DNA of 64,000 bases from Catonia carolina (GCA_035578175.1 JAQMRL010000005.1:51875722-51939721); one strand, 5' to 3'; positions 1-12,232 are shown, counted from the stretch's first letter. Notes: generated by a model not told the origin, from the sequence alone. Translations and numbers: made by a program.

Positions 1-415
1 CCGGAACGTCAACACAATAATTTCCAATAAAACGGGGATATGAATCGCAATATCAAAAAAGCTAAAAAATAATTCAGACATTTTTCACAAGAATCATGAT
101 ATGATCCTAGTATATATAACACAGGCCTAATACAAACAACCCCTCATAACAAAAATATAATAATGTAAGGGCCCTCTCAATACACCTCCAATATGCCAGC
201 TATTCGGATAAAAGAAATCAGAAAGGGGATGATCTGAATTCTATTATAATATTCCCCTAAACAAAAAAATTAAAGGGTTCCAACAAAATCTATTGTGTTT
301 TTTTCAAGGCAGGACAACGATACGCCGCTGTTTTGCGTCATATTACACATATTCAGAGCTAACATTATTCATGATTCGTGATCGGATTGACAGAAATCCT
401 TACAAAGCAAGAGGA
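1..415. other. AT-rich DNA, no recognised feature
   Basis: No convincing reading frame, tandem array or family match was seen here. Confidence 0.6.
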
Positions 416-1222
416 AAATCACACGACTTTCTCTTACCAATGTAAATAATGAAAAACATAACCTAATTCTGTTCATGAATGAATGACGCTTAATGAAAAT
501 AACCACTGCTGACTTGATTTTCATTGGCCAAATAAGTAAAATCACTAATGACGCTTAACTAACCGCTGTAGAAAAAAAATTCTTGAAATGGAAGTTGTAT
601 GTTTTCAATTTTCTACAACTTTGATTATATTCACTTTTGCCCTGAAATGCATATTAAGGCTGCAATATTTTTAAAAACATTTTTTACACAAACCACAACC
701 CCCTCCACGAATTTCAGCAGATCTGCCGCTAAGCTTACCCCTAGATAGGGTAATAAAGTATCTATTAGTAAATAAATAAGTAAATAAATAATAAGTAGCT
801 AGTAAAATATCTATAAAGAATGTAGTAAACGAGACGATTTTTAAGAAAATTTTAGGCCCCGTTTTTTGAGAAAATTGCGCGGAAAGAAGAAACCTTTTGA
901 AAAGTGAAATATTTCACAAATTAACTTATTTGAATACTTTTATTTCCGGTCGACCGATTTTGGTGAAAATGCTTCTGTTGAGTCCCTTTATGGTACCTAA
1001 CTTAAGCTCCAAGATTCAACTTAGTACGATTTTCCGTTTTTGGGATTTTTGTTCACCACACATTCACAAACTAACACACACACACACATAGACCAATTGG
1101 TAAAAATATGATTTTTTAGTTCAAGGGAGCTCAAAAATTGTAACTCTGGTTAAAGCACGATTCTGAAACATCAACATAAAAACGTAACTTTCTTTCCTGT
1201 ATTTCATATAGGTAGGACATGA
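416..1222 (-). mobile_element. Old degenerate Helentron-like (HINE) copy
   Basis: The order of landmarks matches the better preserved copies at 16689 and 45878. It starts with CGACTTTCTCTTACC, then AACATAACCTAATT, a CTACAACTT block, the text TTTCAGCAGATCTGCCG, a CCGGTCGACCGATTTTG block, a CA microsatellite (about 1073-1089) and a decayed end near TTCATATAGG. It lacks the clean terminal GGCAAGAGAAAGT, so it is strongly diverged. It is non-coding; the short frames inside it are chance. Strand is given in the direction that starts with the ACTTTCTC end and finishes with the hairpin end. Confidence 0.65.
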
Positions 1223-2635
1223 GGGAATAAAAATAGAGCATGCGAATTTGCACTGTTAATTTTTAAAAACTACCGAAATTTTGATCAGTCATAAAAATAC
1301 TTTATGAAAACATTTTAAGTTTGCTTTTTAATTAACAAAACCGTCCAAAAAATATTTAAGAGAAGTGATTTACAACTAAAACTGACGGACCGGAACTAAT
1401 ACAAAGATTAAGTTTACAAGTATTTTTAGTGTGGTATTACGTAAATTAAAAGCAATTCTAGATTATAAAAAATATACTAAAAATTTGAAAATTAAACACC
1501 AAACCTCAAGGCTTCTGAAAATAAAAACATCTGTTCACACTAAAAATTTAATGGATCGTAACTACAAAACTATTTCTTTTATTCAAGTTTTTATTTTGCC
1601 TAAATATTTACCGCTCTGTTTTTATTACATATTTTATTACTTTTAAAAAATGGTTCAACTCAGTAGCGATTGTGGATGAATGACTATCCTTTGGTCACCA
1701 CACCAAATCGCTAACAAAACCGGTGTAAAATAACATTTTAAGTGGTTTTTTACCAGCTGATTGTCTAAGCTAGCCCGAAGGTCACCTTTCTAATACATGA
1801 AACATTGTATTTTATTCCTTAAAAACAACAGTAAACCAAATAAATAATTTCTCTTAACATCAAAGAGGGAGTCGACCTTTTCATTTGTAAATCAGTTAAA
1901 AACGGTTTTGTGCTTGAAATGCATTTATTCTTCTACTAAATTATGAAGAAACATTATTTTAAAATTCAACCCTCATTCTTTAAAATCAAGATGTGGGTTG
2001 AAAATCAGCTACTAGTTCTAGAAATCTTAACTTAAAAATACTTCGACTAATTTACATAAAACGTATCTACCAAACTGAAGCAACCCCTAATTTTAGAGCA
2101 CCATATATGGTAGAAGTATTTCCTTTATATTCATAGTTTTTCTTTAGAACACTCTAACAATAGAGAAAAATTTGATCAATAAAAAATTAAATAGTTTTTT
2201 AAATGTTAAAAATGCAGTATTACTACCTTTCGCATTCAGTGGGTCTTAGCAAGCAAATTTCTAAAAAAAAATGAATTACCATCAATTTTAGAAAGCGATA
2301 GTAGAATTTTAAAAGTCAAAATTTTCACAAAAAACTGTTGCTTTGTTACGAAATAGCTTTCGTTTGTTTTAAATTTATTAACGTAAAACATATGTTATTA
2401 ATGAAATAAATCTACCTCTTTTTTAGAATATTTTTTTGCTCTGCCAGATAGCGAAAAATGTTAAAAAAAGCACATAAAGGTAGACTTCTTTAAGACAAAA
2501 TGTCATCTATACGTCAATTCCATTGTATCACCCAAATAGTGCAAAAAACTACTGAACAACTTTGGATATGTGATAACACGAAGGAAAGAGCAGGGCCCTA
2601 GGGTGAACGGAAAAATTATGGTATAATGGTATAAT
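1223..2635. other. AT-rich DNA, no recognised feature
   Basis: Only short accidental frames and A/T runs are present. Nothing could be assigned. Confidence 0.55.
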
Positions 2636-3495
2636 GTTGGGAAAAGGTGTACGACAAGAATGTTCATTATCACCACTACTTTTTAACTTGTATATAGAAG
2701 AGACTATAAATGAAGTGCAGGAAAAATTTTACGCAAGAATACAAATTCAAGGAGAAACAACAAAAATGCTGAGATTCGCCGAAGATATAATTAGTAGTAA
2801 TAGCCGAGACAAAGAAAGAACTCGAGGATATCTTAAATGGATGATATCATGAGAAAGGATTATCTCATGAAAATTAATAAGAACAAAACGAAAGTGTTGT
2901 GCAGCAGCAAGAGTGGTTTAGAAGAGATGGGAAATAAAAAAGTAAGCAACCAAAACATACAGGAAGTTGGGGAATTCTACTATCTAGGGAGTAAAATAAC
3001 AAAAAGTATGATTGCTCAAGCTAGAAAAGCCTTTGAAATGAAAAACAGCTTACCGACTACAAACATTGACTACAGATTAGGAAAACATTCTTAAAACACT
3101 ACGTTTACAGTGTAGTAAAACATGGGTGATAGGGGCTGTAGAAAGGAAGAGGATAGAAGATTTTGAAATGTGGTGTTACAGAAAAATGTTAAAGATTAAG
3201 TGGGTGGACAAATAAGTAATTTAGAGGTTCTTAGACGAGTGGATGAAAAAAAATATATGGAAACATCTTATCAGAAAAAGGGATAGGCTAGTGGGGCATA
3301 TCTTAAGAAATCCAGTTATTGGTCAATCAATAACGGAGGGTAATATTGAGGGAGTGAATTGTAGGGGGAGACAAAGGTTAGAATACACAAAGCAAATTAC
3401 AAAAGATGTTCCAGGTATGTAGATATGAAACGACTTGCGCAAGATAAAACATCTTGGAGAACTGGAACAAACCAGTCAAGAGACTGATGACAAAA
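2636..3495 (+). pseudogene. RTE/BovB-like LINE relic (RT C-terminal half and 3' end)
   Basis: This is the 3' part of a non-LTR retrotransposon. The first frame reads GVRQECSLSPLLFNLYIEE, then LRFAED where RTs have FADD, so a catalytic Asp is lost. The frame then shifts near 2837 and continues with KINKNKTKVLCSSKSGLEE, FYYLGSKIT and ARKAFEMKNSLP. Compared with the copy at 28003, about 30 bases are missing after LGSKIT. From 3095 to 3420 the relic continues, frame-broken, with text equivalent to the BovB tail (a W-rich block, then GRQRLEY). It ends with the hairpin CAGTC-AAGA-GACTG (3473-3486) followed by ATGAC and an A run. The 5' end is truncated. It cannot encode an active enzyme. Confidence 0.85.
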
Positions 3496-4307
3496 AAATT
3501 GGTACCATGCGTTTCAAACTATACACCTGAGTCATACAACCTTAAATAATAACCGTATAAAAATTTAAATAAATAATATCGATAAAACAAAATATAACAT
3601 TTTAAAGTAGCCTATCGATAACGGTACTAAAATGGCGCAGACAAATCAATAATTAATAATGGCTGCAATAAACTTAAGGGTTATGTACTTATTGAAAGGT
3701 CATAATTACAGTAAAAGGGTTATTGAAATCGATTGCATTAATGAAGCCGGGTATGTAACTAGTTAATAGTATTTCAGACACACACGAGTGGGTGAATTTA
3801 GATTTGAAACACTATTTGCCCCCTGTTAATTGAATTTGACCAATGATCAACATAGTTATATCTGATACAGTAAATGTACAATGTGTAAATAAAGATACAG
3901 ATAGAGATACCTGCTGCTGGTTACATGTAGGTACAATAACAAGAACCGGTTGAAACATTAACAACACTATTGCTGTAGAGAGAGCACAGGCTTCGTCATT
4001 ATTTACAAGTGATTTACTCATGTGTGTGGTTGTCCATTGATAACGACATTGTAATATCGAATTATAATCAAATGGTATAAACCATATACTACTACTATAT
4101 GCAGTCCCGGTAAAGACAGAATACGTACTTCTGTGTACCACTAACCCATCGAATTATTGTTCAACTAATTGAACATGCCAGATCAACTAATTAACAATAC
4201 ATGTTTCGTGTCCGACAATAGTTTATAATTCAAAAATAGTTCTACAATTTGTAAACTAAAACTTGAAAGGTTTTTATTTATATAACACATCTGTATGATA
4301 TTTATAC
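3496..4307. other. Unassigned DNA
   Basis: An open frame of 109 codons on the minus strand (3812-4141) has no recognisable domain and no homologue I know. I treat it as chance. Nothing else was seen. Confidence 0.5.
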
Positions 4308-4666
4308 GAATCTGTAGAGGTTTTACTAAGTAAAAACGAGGAGTGAGGTGGTTTACCATTGCCTCCCTCACTGAGTGGAAAAGTACGCTTATCAGCATGC
4401 CGGGCCCTCTGAAAAGCACATTTTTTCCACTCTGCAAATGACATTTTCACTTAAATCACTACAGGGTCTGGTTGTATGATAAAATTCATTACTTTCAGAG
4501 GAGATAACTCTGATTAGTGTTTTTTACACCTCTACCTCTTCTGTTCTTAAATAATACAGTCATTTAATTGGCTGATCATGGGATAAGAAACAGAACTATA
4601 TATTTTAGCCCTGCAACAAACAGATTGAGTGACAATAATTTGACACTCCACATGTCTGTTATGGGC
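4308..4666 (-). mobile_element. F1 retroposon copy, lacks its 3' hairpin
   Basis: This matches the F1 family (full-length reference at 48378-48772). It carries the RTE-like block GAGGTGGTTTACCATTGCC, the GCTTATCAGCATGC block, the TTCAGAGGAGATAACTCTG block and the 5' terminus near ATGGGC at 4661-4666. The last ~45 bases of the family, with the terminal hairpin and (AAC)n tail, are missing at the left edge. It forms the left arm of a large inverted repeat with the F1 copy at 5224-5620. Confidence 0.85.
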
Positions 4667-4724
4667 AAAAGATCTAATAGAAGATTTTGTTCATTCTTTA
4701 TGGGTAAAGATCTAATAGAAGATA
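4661..4724 (+). repeat. Short direct duplication next to F1
   Basis: The string ATGGGCAAAAGATCTAATAG (from 4661) recurs as ATGGGTAAAGATCTAATAG (from 4701), a near-perfect direct repeat with a 40-base period. It covers the inner end of the F1 copy. Confidence 0.7.
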
Positions 4725-4767
4725 GAAACAAATTCAGAAAAACTATTAAGAACTTAAGAGTTTTATT

Positions 4768-5198
4768 GGGAAGATTTCTTAAAACACCACGTTTGGAGTG
4801 TAGCATTATACAAGAGTGAAACGTGGGTGATAGGGGCTGTATAAAGGAAGAGGGTAGAAGCTTTTGAAATGTGGTGTTAAAGGAAAATGTTAAAGATTAT
4901 GTGGGTGGTTAAAATAAGTAATTTAGAGGTTCTTAGATGAGTGGTTGACAGAAGTGTATGGAAACATCTTACCAAAAGAAGAAATAGACTAGTGGGGCAT
5001 ATCTTAAAAAATCCAGTTATTGGTCTGTCAATAATAGAAGGTAATATTGAGGGAGTGAATTGTAGGGCGAAGCAAAGGTTAGAATATTTAAAGCAAATTA
5101 CAAAAGATGTTGCAGGTATGTAGATATGAAACAACTTGCACAAGATAGGACAGGTTGCAGAACTGCATCAAAGCAGTCGAGAGACTGATGACAAAAAA
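4768..5198 (+). pseudogene. RTE/BovB-like LINE 3' tail
   Basis: It aligns with the tail of the relic at 2636-3495 from the block CTTAAAACACCACGTTTGGA onward. One frame (4941-5123) preserves HILKNPVIG and a RAKQRLEYLKQITKD block, equivalent to the BovB C-terminus. It ends with hairpin CAGTC-GAGA-GACTG (5174-5187), then ATGACAAAAAA. The loop GAGA is a GNRA tetraloop. It lies between two inverted F1 copies. Confidence 0.8.
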
Positions 5199-5223
5199 GT
5201 GTTTTACAGAGGAAAAGTTATTA

Positions 5224-5620
5224 TCATAACAATCAGGTGGAGTTAAATAATTTGCACTCAATCTGCTAGTTCCCGGGCTGCAAAAAATAGTTCTGTTTCT
5301 TATCATATGGTCAGCCAATTAAATGGCTGAAGTATTTAAGAACAGAAGAGGTAGAGGTGTAACAGACACTAGTCAGAGTTATCTCCTCTGAAAGTAATGA
5401 ATTTCTATACAGCCAGATCCTGTGGTGAATGAAGTGAAGGTGTCATTTTGCAAAGGTGGAAAGTAGATGCTTTTCAGAGGTCCTGACATGCTGATAAGCA
5501 TACTTTTCAACTCAGTGAGGAAGGTATAAGTAAACCACATTACTCCTCGTTTTTCTTAGTAAAGCCTTTAGAGGTTCAAACTAACCTTTCAGCTGATGAC
5601 CTAAACAACAACAAAAACAA
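5224..5620 (+). mobile_element. F1 retroposon, near full length
   Basis: Starts with CATAACAATCAGGTGGAG and ends with GATGACCTAAACAACAACAA. All family blocks are present in order. The terminal hairpin is damaged (TAACC-TTTC-AGCTG). It is non-coding and lies inverted relative to the copy at 4308-4666. Confidence 0.85.
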
Positions 5621-7214
5621 GGGAATATCTATATAACAATCTATAGAAATTAATTACCTAACAGATGTAGATGTAAACAACGTCTTAATTTTTAGAAAAC
5701 AAAAATACTTCCTCAAATAAATAATTAAGAATTTTATTGAACATATCCGAGAAGAAAAACAATACGGGATATTTAAAAAAAGGTGCATTGTTAACGTACT
5801 AAGAATGAAATATTTATGCAAAAACCCGTATGTGATAAAAGAGCTGTAAAATCGTTGTAAATACCAGATCAAGATTCTTTGAAACAGATACAATAAATCT
5901 CCAAATAACAGTGAACTTTTCTCAGTCATTCTTTAGGATTTCTGTTCAACTAATCAGGTACGAACGATTGAACTGTGAATTTATATAACGGACCGGTCCA
6001 TAAATCTTTAAACCCAGAACCAAAACTGCTTATTACATCAGAAAATAAAAAAAAATGAATGAATGAATAAACACATAAAAGAGCATAAAATACGAATAAA
6101 GGACATTTTTATCAAAGCCACTTATTATGTATTCTGGTACGGCAAATTATTTGTGTCTTATTTCTTTATTTATAATTTTAAACACAGCTCTAGAAAACCA
6201 GCTGTTCAAGTCACGATTTTTTTTGTGTTTAAACTTTAAAAAAACATTCGTATTATTGAAGAAACTATTTCATTTGTCAGTATAAGCAATTTGTAAAATG
6301 TTATCAAGATAAATCGTTCGTATTCTCGCTGCCTTTTATATTTCTTTATCGTATTATATTACTATGTAAACTTATTAAAACCACTATTTAGCTCATTCTT
6401 TTGTATTTTTTAAAACCTAAAAAAAACAATAACAACTGGCTAACCTCCATTTTCAGGAGTGTTTAATATTTAACATTTTATATAATGTTGTATTATAAGC
6501 TATATTAAATACAATCTATTAGTAATTGGTAAAGGAATTATCTAAAGAAACATAATAAATCAAGTTGTTGCAATTTAAAATTGCTGATGTCCGATTTACA
6601 AATAAGGTAAAAGTGAGATTAGACTTTATATATATTAATGTTCCTTAGTAATTTATAACATTTATTTATTTTATAAAGAGCAAATATAATAGAAGCGACG
6701 TAGCATATAATAGTTCATAATTGGTCCATTAAAGATTGAAAAGTAATCGCCTGAATAAAATTGTTCTATCATTCCTTCTCCTCCACCAGTAATCCAAGAT
6801 AATAATTAAAAGCTAATTATAAGCTATATTAAGCTATTATCAGCAGTTCAAGCTATATAAGCTAGAAATTAACGTAAATATGCAGCTTTAAATATAATTA
6901 AACGGCTTGTAATTCAGATAAAGTAAATAATCTTAATTTAAAAAAAATCTCCAAACATAAATATAAAAACTATGGTTAAGTAGAAAGAGCTTCCATTGGG
7001 GAGAGAGGAAGAGCAGCTTGTGGCATTTGTTAGAAAAAATAACGGAAGACAACTTACAGAAGATGGGTAGAGAGAAGCGGTCGGTCATAGATTCATTGTT
7101 TATAATCATTTGACAATAGATTTAGGGGTAAATAATTATAAGTAAGTATTGGTGAGGAGTTTTCTTGTGACTGGGATTGTGAAGTTGTTCCTGAATATTT
7201 AAGTAATTAAGTAG
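5621..7214. other. AT-rich DNA, no recognised feature
   Basis: Long A/T runs and short accidental frames only. A 91-codon minus-strand frame at 5654-5929 is rich in F/L/I and has no domain signature. Confidence 0.5.
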
Positions 7215-7520
7215 GAGTATATAGAGCCCACAGCCCACTTTCACCTTTCTCCTTCCGGAATTTTCTCCAAACATAAAGAGAGGAATCGAAAGAAGGTCCA
7301 GGTAGGTGAGCATGAGGTGAGGTATCCAAAATCTCGGCTAACCCTTCTCACGGGGTGTAGGAGAGGGGAAACACTTGACTTTTTAACGGGGCCTCGTAGC
7401 TGAACCTTGTTTGCGCCTCTCTTGACGACGTCCAAGAAAATGTAACTAAAATTGTCCTAGGTGCATCCGTTAGCTAGGAAACTCAAAAACCAACATTTTG
7501 GCTTTTTTAGGTTTTCCTAA
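7215..7520. other. Less AT-rich unassigned segment, possible LINE leader
   Basis: Base composition rises sharply here. The text includes AACGGGGCCTCGTAGCTGAA and CCGTTAGCTAGGAAACTC, and it runs almost directly into an F1 3' fragment. Segments of this kind are often retroelement 5' leaders, but I cannot name the family. No long frame is present. Confidence 0.3.
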
Positions 7521-7542
7521 TATGAAATCCTTTCATTAGGAA

Positions 7543-7683
7543 ATACTTTTCAAAGGGCATGCTGATAAGCAAACTTTTCCACTCGGAAAGGAAGGCAATT
7601 GTAAACCACCATACTCCTCGTTTTACTTAGTAAATCCTCTAGAGGTTCAAACCAGCCTTTCGGCTGATGACCAAAACAACAAG
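7543..7683 (+). mobile_element. F1 retroposon, 5'-truncated
   Basis: Only the last ~140 bases of F1 are present, from the GGCATGCTGATAAGC block through the intact hairpin CAGCCTTTCGGCTG to a short CAAAACAACAAG tail. Confidence 0.85.
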
Positions 7684-8199
7684 TAGTTTATTGGATTAAA
7701 TAAATAAATAAAAATAAGTACTTACTAAATCCTTTAAGACTCATTAAACAAAATTATGAAATCCTCACCTGCAAAAAAAATACAAGATATAATTAATTAT
7801 TCAAGAAACAAATACAAACTAAAATAACAACTATAGTATCTATTTTTAAAATATCCCGAGAAAAAACCACGGAACAAAAAATAAGTTAATTTTGGATCAT
7901 GCAATACTGACGGGAATAAGTTACAAAAGTTTATCCCGATACTATAATTATCCGTAGTCGAGAAGGCAAGTAGTTTTGTTTATGTAACAGAGAGGCAACA
8001 AAAAATTGACAGATAGTTGGGTAAAAATATCATTCCTAACTATAATAGTAGTAAACAAATACACAGTAACACATGTGAGAAATATTAACTACTACACCGA
8101 ACATATGAGCCAATACAACACCCTTCAAACTAATAATACTGAAGAACGCCTTTCTACAATTTTTAACCCCCAAAGGAGAAAAGGGGTGTTATAAGTTTA
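7684..8199. other. AT-rich DNA, no recognised feature
   Basis: Nothing assignable was found. Confidence 0.5.
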
Positions 8200-8535
8200 A
8201 CGCATTTGTCTGTGGCATCGTAGCTTCCAAACGGATGAACCGATTTTGATTGCTTTTGTTTAAAAGGCTATGATCGAAAATGTTCTCAGCTATAAAAAAA
8301 CCCCAAAAAAATAAACGTTATAGGTTTTTAAAGCTTCTACAACTTTGATTAAGTACATACACTTTTGCTTTAAAATGCAAGTAATAGCCTTTTTTCGCAA
8401 TCTTAAAAAAATCACTAATTTGTAACTGTTTGTGGCATGTAACTGCCAAACGGAAGAACCGATTTTGAATATTTTTTTTTTGTTTAAAAGGTTACTTAAT
8501 CGAGTGTTTTGGCTTTTAAAAAACACTAAACAAAT
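8200..8535 (+). repeat. Duplicated TGTGGCAT...CCGATTTTGA module
   Basis: Two diverged copies, at about 8209-8290 and 8427-8518, share TGTGGCAT..., CCAAACGG.AGAACCGATTTTG, then TTTGTTTAAAAGG and a TCGAG/AAAATG block. A third copy is at about 9739-9840. Such modules are common in insect Helitron-type repeats. They flank Helentron-like sequence here but are not part of its consensus. Confidence 0.5.
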
Positions 8536-9569
8536 TAATGTGAAACACTCGGACAACTTTCTCTTGCCAATCCAAATAATTTAAACAATATAACCTAACA
8601 TTAGTAATAAAACATTAAAAATAAACAAAAAACTAACCACAATAAGCATAACCTAATTTCAATCATGAGTGAAAGACAGAAAATGAAAAACAACCTCAGT
8701 TTGGCTTATGATATGGAAAATCACTCGTTCACGCTAAACTAGGCTCTGTAGAGAAAAATGTTCTGATTAAAAGTTGTACATCTTTTAATTTCCTATAAAT
8801 TTGATTATAAAAATGTATGGTTATTGTATGTATATTGTAAATATGTATCAATGTAAATATTAATAAAAAATTATAATAATAATAATAAATTATAATATGT
8901 AAATATGTATATTGTAAATGTATGTATATTGTAAAATGCATGCTAAAGCTGAAATCTTAAAAAAATCGATTCTTTACACGTTTTCGTGAGAAAAAAACAA
9001 AAAATCGCTAATTACCGCTAAACTAAACGTTATACAAAAAAAATGTTTAAAATAAAAGTTGTGGGATTTTAAATTCTCTACAACTTGTATTATATACATT
9101 TTTGCGCTAAGATGCATATTAAAGTCACAATCTTAAAAAAAACAACATTTTTACGAGAAAACAGCCTTCCTAAGAATTTCAGCAGACATGGCGCCTACCC
9201 TATCTTGTAGAGCATAAAAAATGTAGTAAATGAGGCGATTTTTTAAAAAATCGAAGAAGCCGTTTTTGAGAAAATCGCAAAAAATTGAAAAATAACACGA
9301 ATAAACTACTACTTCCGGTTGACCGATTTTGATTAAACTGTTCGTATTGGGTCTTCTAATGGTATCTAACTTAAGCTTCAAGTTTCAAGTTAGTACGATG
9401 TTTCCTTCTTGAGACATTCTGTTTACACACACCCAGACAGACCAATCAATAAAAACATGTTTTTTGGGTTCAGGGGGTCTTAAAACGTGTAGATCCGATG
9501 AAAAATCGATTTCGAAAAATCGACATGAAAACAATACTTTCCTTCCTATACATATAGGCCAGAGAAAGT
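8536..9569 (-). mobile_element. Helentron-like (HINE) copy
   Basis: It runs from the damaged terminal hairpin (ATGTGAAACACTCGGACA) and ACTTTCTCTTGCC to GGCCAGAGAAAGT at 9569. It has all the family landmarks. It is longer than other copies because of an AT-rich expansion of TATATTGTAAATGTATG-type units at about 8815-8940. It is non-coding. Confidence 0.8.
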
Positions 9570-9577
9570 AATAAAAA

Positions 9578-10040
9578 CAGAAAATCACTAATTGCCCCTA
9601 AACCAAGCGTTGAACAAAAAGTATTTGAAATGAAAGTTGTATTGTTTTTAAAAGTTCTACAACTTTGATTATTACAGTTTTGCTATAAAATGCATATTAA
9701 GGCAGCAATCTGAAAAAAACACTAATTTGTATATGTGGCATCATAGCTCTCAAACGGATGAAACGATTTTGTAGTATTTTTTTGTTTGAAAGTTGACTTG
9801 ATCGAGAATGTTCTTAGTTATGACTCACCAAAATCGGTTATTCGGAAGTAGTAGTTTATTCACGTGCGATTTTCTCAAAAACGGCTTCTACGGTTTTTTA
9901 AAAGTAACCTCATTTACAACATTTTTTATGCTCTACAAGATAGGGTATGCGCCATGTCCGCTAAAATTCTTCAGGGGCCTTTGCTCTAGTTGAAAAAAAA
10001 ATGTTTATTTTAAGATTACGGCCTTAATATGCATTAACAA
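9578..10040. mobile_element. Rearranged Helentron-like fragments, inverted
   Basis: About 9580-9735 matches the family in the same orientation as the neighbouring copy. After the TGTGGCAT module, 9825-10040 matches the opposite orientation (CGGAAGTAGTAGTTTATTC, GCGATTTTCTCAAAAACGGC, ATGCTCTACAAGATAGGGTA). The arrangement is a head-to-head fusion with the module at the turn. Confidence 0.65.
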
Positions 10041-10865
10041 CGCCTTTCTACAATTTTAACATAACTCATTTAATTTGTTCGAATATCAATAGAAAACGTT
10101 TTGGTCAACAATTCTGTCACTGGTTTGATTCAGTCCACCAAAACAATTATAATCATGACGATGGGAAGTGAAAACCAAAAATACATACATTTTTTAAAAA
10201 AATACAACTTAAATTAACTAAATTTTATTTTTTTATTTTAATGAGCGTTAATTGGTTTGAAATTTCAATTCGAAGATGCTTTAAAAACAAAAAGAACTTG
10301 ATGAAAATCGCATTTCCTGAGTTAAGTAGTAAAAGGGTGGAAAAACAAATTATTCAAATCACCCTGCACACACGGTTGAGTTTGGATAATGTAAACTCAA
10401 GCATGTTGATGAACACAACAGGAACTAAATCGAGCTAACACACCAAAGAGCCAAACAGATCCGGTTGTAGGATCACATGTACACACCTGCATCTAGTAGT
10501 AGTATTAGTACGTATCGAACACATACATACAAAGAGGGTGTTTGTCATCCCTACTTACACACACATACGCGAATAGATACATCTATCTAAACCAAACTCT
10601 CCCCTTTTTTAGTGTAGTAGTGTGTACTTGAAAACTACCCTTCACTTTAACAATTTTACCACCACCAATTACGTATCCCTTTTTCCTTCCTACCAATACA
10701 ACAACCCTGCAATCAAGATCAACATCATTATTCTTGATTCTACCTACCCCTCCGATAAGTTCAAAAACACAAGCATAGAAACACAAAATGAAAACTAGAT
10801 ATAGTATTTATTACTGTCAAGAGTCAATATTATTACAAGGAAATGATTGGGATAAATGTGTTGGT
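10041..10865. other. Unassigned DNA
   Basis: The 10240-10440 and 10583-10786 frames have no recognisable domain. Nothing else was seen. Confidence 0.5.
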
Positions 10866-11039
10866 GTTATTTAGGTCAGGCTTCACTAAGTAAATCGACG
10901 AGTGAAGTTATTTACATATGCCTTTCTCACAGAGTGGAAAAATATGCTTATCAGCATGTCAGGTCCTCCGAAAAGCATCTACTTTCCACAGTACAAATGA
11001 CACCCTTCACTTCATTCACCACAGATTCTGGCTGTGTAT
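10866..11039 (-). mobile_element. F1 retroposon, 3' half of a split copy
   Basis: It holds the GTGAAG...TTTCTCACAGAGTGGAAAA and GCTTATCAGCATG blocks and stops at GGCTGTGTAT. The same F1 copy resumes at 11906. The hairpin region itself is deleted (TTAGGTCA joins GGCTTCACTAAG). Confidence 0.8.
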
Positions 11040-11905
11040 TTGTATCCAGTGCCCGTTCCAGCTATCGCCGGGTCACCAAGCCTCTCCATTTTCTTAGGTC
11101 CGTCCACCATTTCTCCTCCTCTATTCGTTCCCAGTAGTATCCCCGTCCCTCCACACTCCTCTAAATTTCATCCTTCCATCTTTTCTTGGTCGTCCTCTTG
11201 ATCTCGTTCCGTCCTCCACCGTACTTCCATACTCCACCTAGGGAGTGCGTATTTACCTATCCGTTTCCGAACACCCCTCGGCCAGCTACGCCCATTCCAA
11301 AGGAATTTAAGCAGCCTAGTGGCTCCGAAGCGCTACCCGAGAAAACACAGCCCCTTAGAGGCCAACCCAAATGAGTGGGTGCGGTCACGTCCGCAGGGCG
11401 CCCCACTACCCTCAGTACTCGTGTAAACGTTGGACAAGTCACCGTCGAGTTCGTTACGCAGCTAATGCTTTGCACGTGGTTCTACCACACATGGATGTTC
11501 TGCGCACAACCGTGTACTACGCGAATAGCACACCGAGTTGCTACAGCCAGCGCCCGTTACCTCACAGCGGTGAGGATTGGTAGCTAAACTGCAGTTCTAT
11601 GGGCACGCTCTGTGGCACCACCTAGGGAGTATAATACCTTGAAGTGGTGGTGGAGCTTGCGAGTTCCAGTGAACCGGAGAGCTATGCCGGCGGTAGCGTA
11701 GCTACTGGTAGGGTCGCCAAAGCCGGACAGATCAAAGAGTAGGAACCTGACTAAGAAAAACTCCAACCACTAGCTAAGTTAGGCGTAGCAAGCCAGTGGT
11801 GTAGTGGAAAAAAGGAAGCCGCTTTCAAAAACAAAATCAAGCCTCGGATAAGGACAGGGAATAAGGTGAATACCAAAGGAAACGAACGACAAATGAAGAT
11901 TCTCG
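11040..11905 (-). mobile_element. 866 bp RTE-type LINE insertion with inverted 5' part
   Basis: It interrupts F1 and is bounded by the 6 bp target duplication GTGTAT (11034-11039 and 11906-11911). Read on the minus strand, 11040-11215 encodes a LINE C-terminus (KRTTKKRWKDEI, then WERIEEEKWW and LRKWRGLVTRR, with stops). On the plus strand, about 11640-11790 carries GCTACTGGTAGGGTCGCC and a GACAGATCAAAGAGTAGG block resembling the conserved leader that precedes RTE-type ORFs. So the 5' part is inverted relative to the 3' part. The middle (11216-11640) is GC-rich and unassigned. It is non-functional. Confidence 0.6.
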
Positions 11906-12100
11906 GTGTATAATGATGAAACTCATTACTCTCAGAGGAGATAACTCCGACTAGTATCTTTTACACCTCTACCTCTTCTATTCTTAAATGCTACAATCAT
12001 ACAATTGGCTGACCATGTGATAAGAAACAGAACTATTTTTTGTACCCCTGGAACTAGAATATCGAGTGCAAATAATTTAACACTATCGCTACGGGTCAGG
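11906..12100 (-). mobile_element. F1 retroposon, 5' half of the split copy
   Basis: It continues from TATAATGATGAAACTCATTA through TCAGAGGAGATAACTCCGAC and GGCTGACCATGTGATAAG to a blurred 5' end near 12100. Confidence 0.8.
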
Positions 12101-12186
12101 AATAAATGTAACAAAGCTAATTTTATCACAACTACTAAGCAAAGCTGTATTCAATACAAATATGTAACAGAATTAGTTCGTTGGGT

Positions 12187-12232
12187 TATAGAGGTTCAAA
12201 CCAGCCTTTCGGCACATGACATAAACGATAAA
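12187..12232 (+). mobile_element. F1 3'-end fragment
   Basis: GAGGTTCAAACCAGCCTTTC is followed by GGCACATGACATAAACGATA. The hairpin is partly lost. It is a short, 5'-truncated copy. Confidence 0.65.

Noticed and set aside
3812..4141. 109-codon minus-strand frame
   Set aside because: No domain, no coding-like composition; I cannot support it as a gene.
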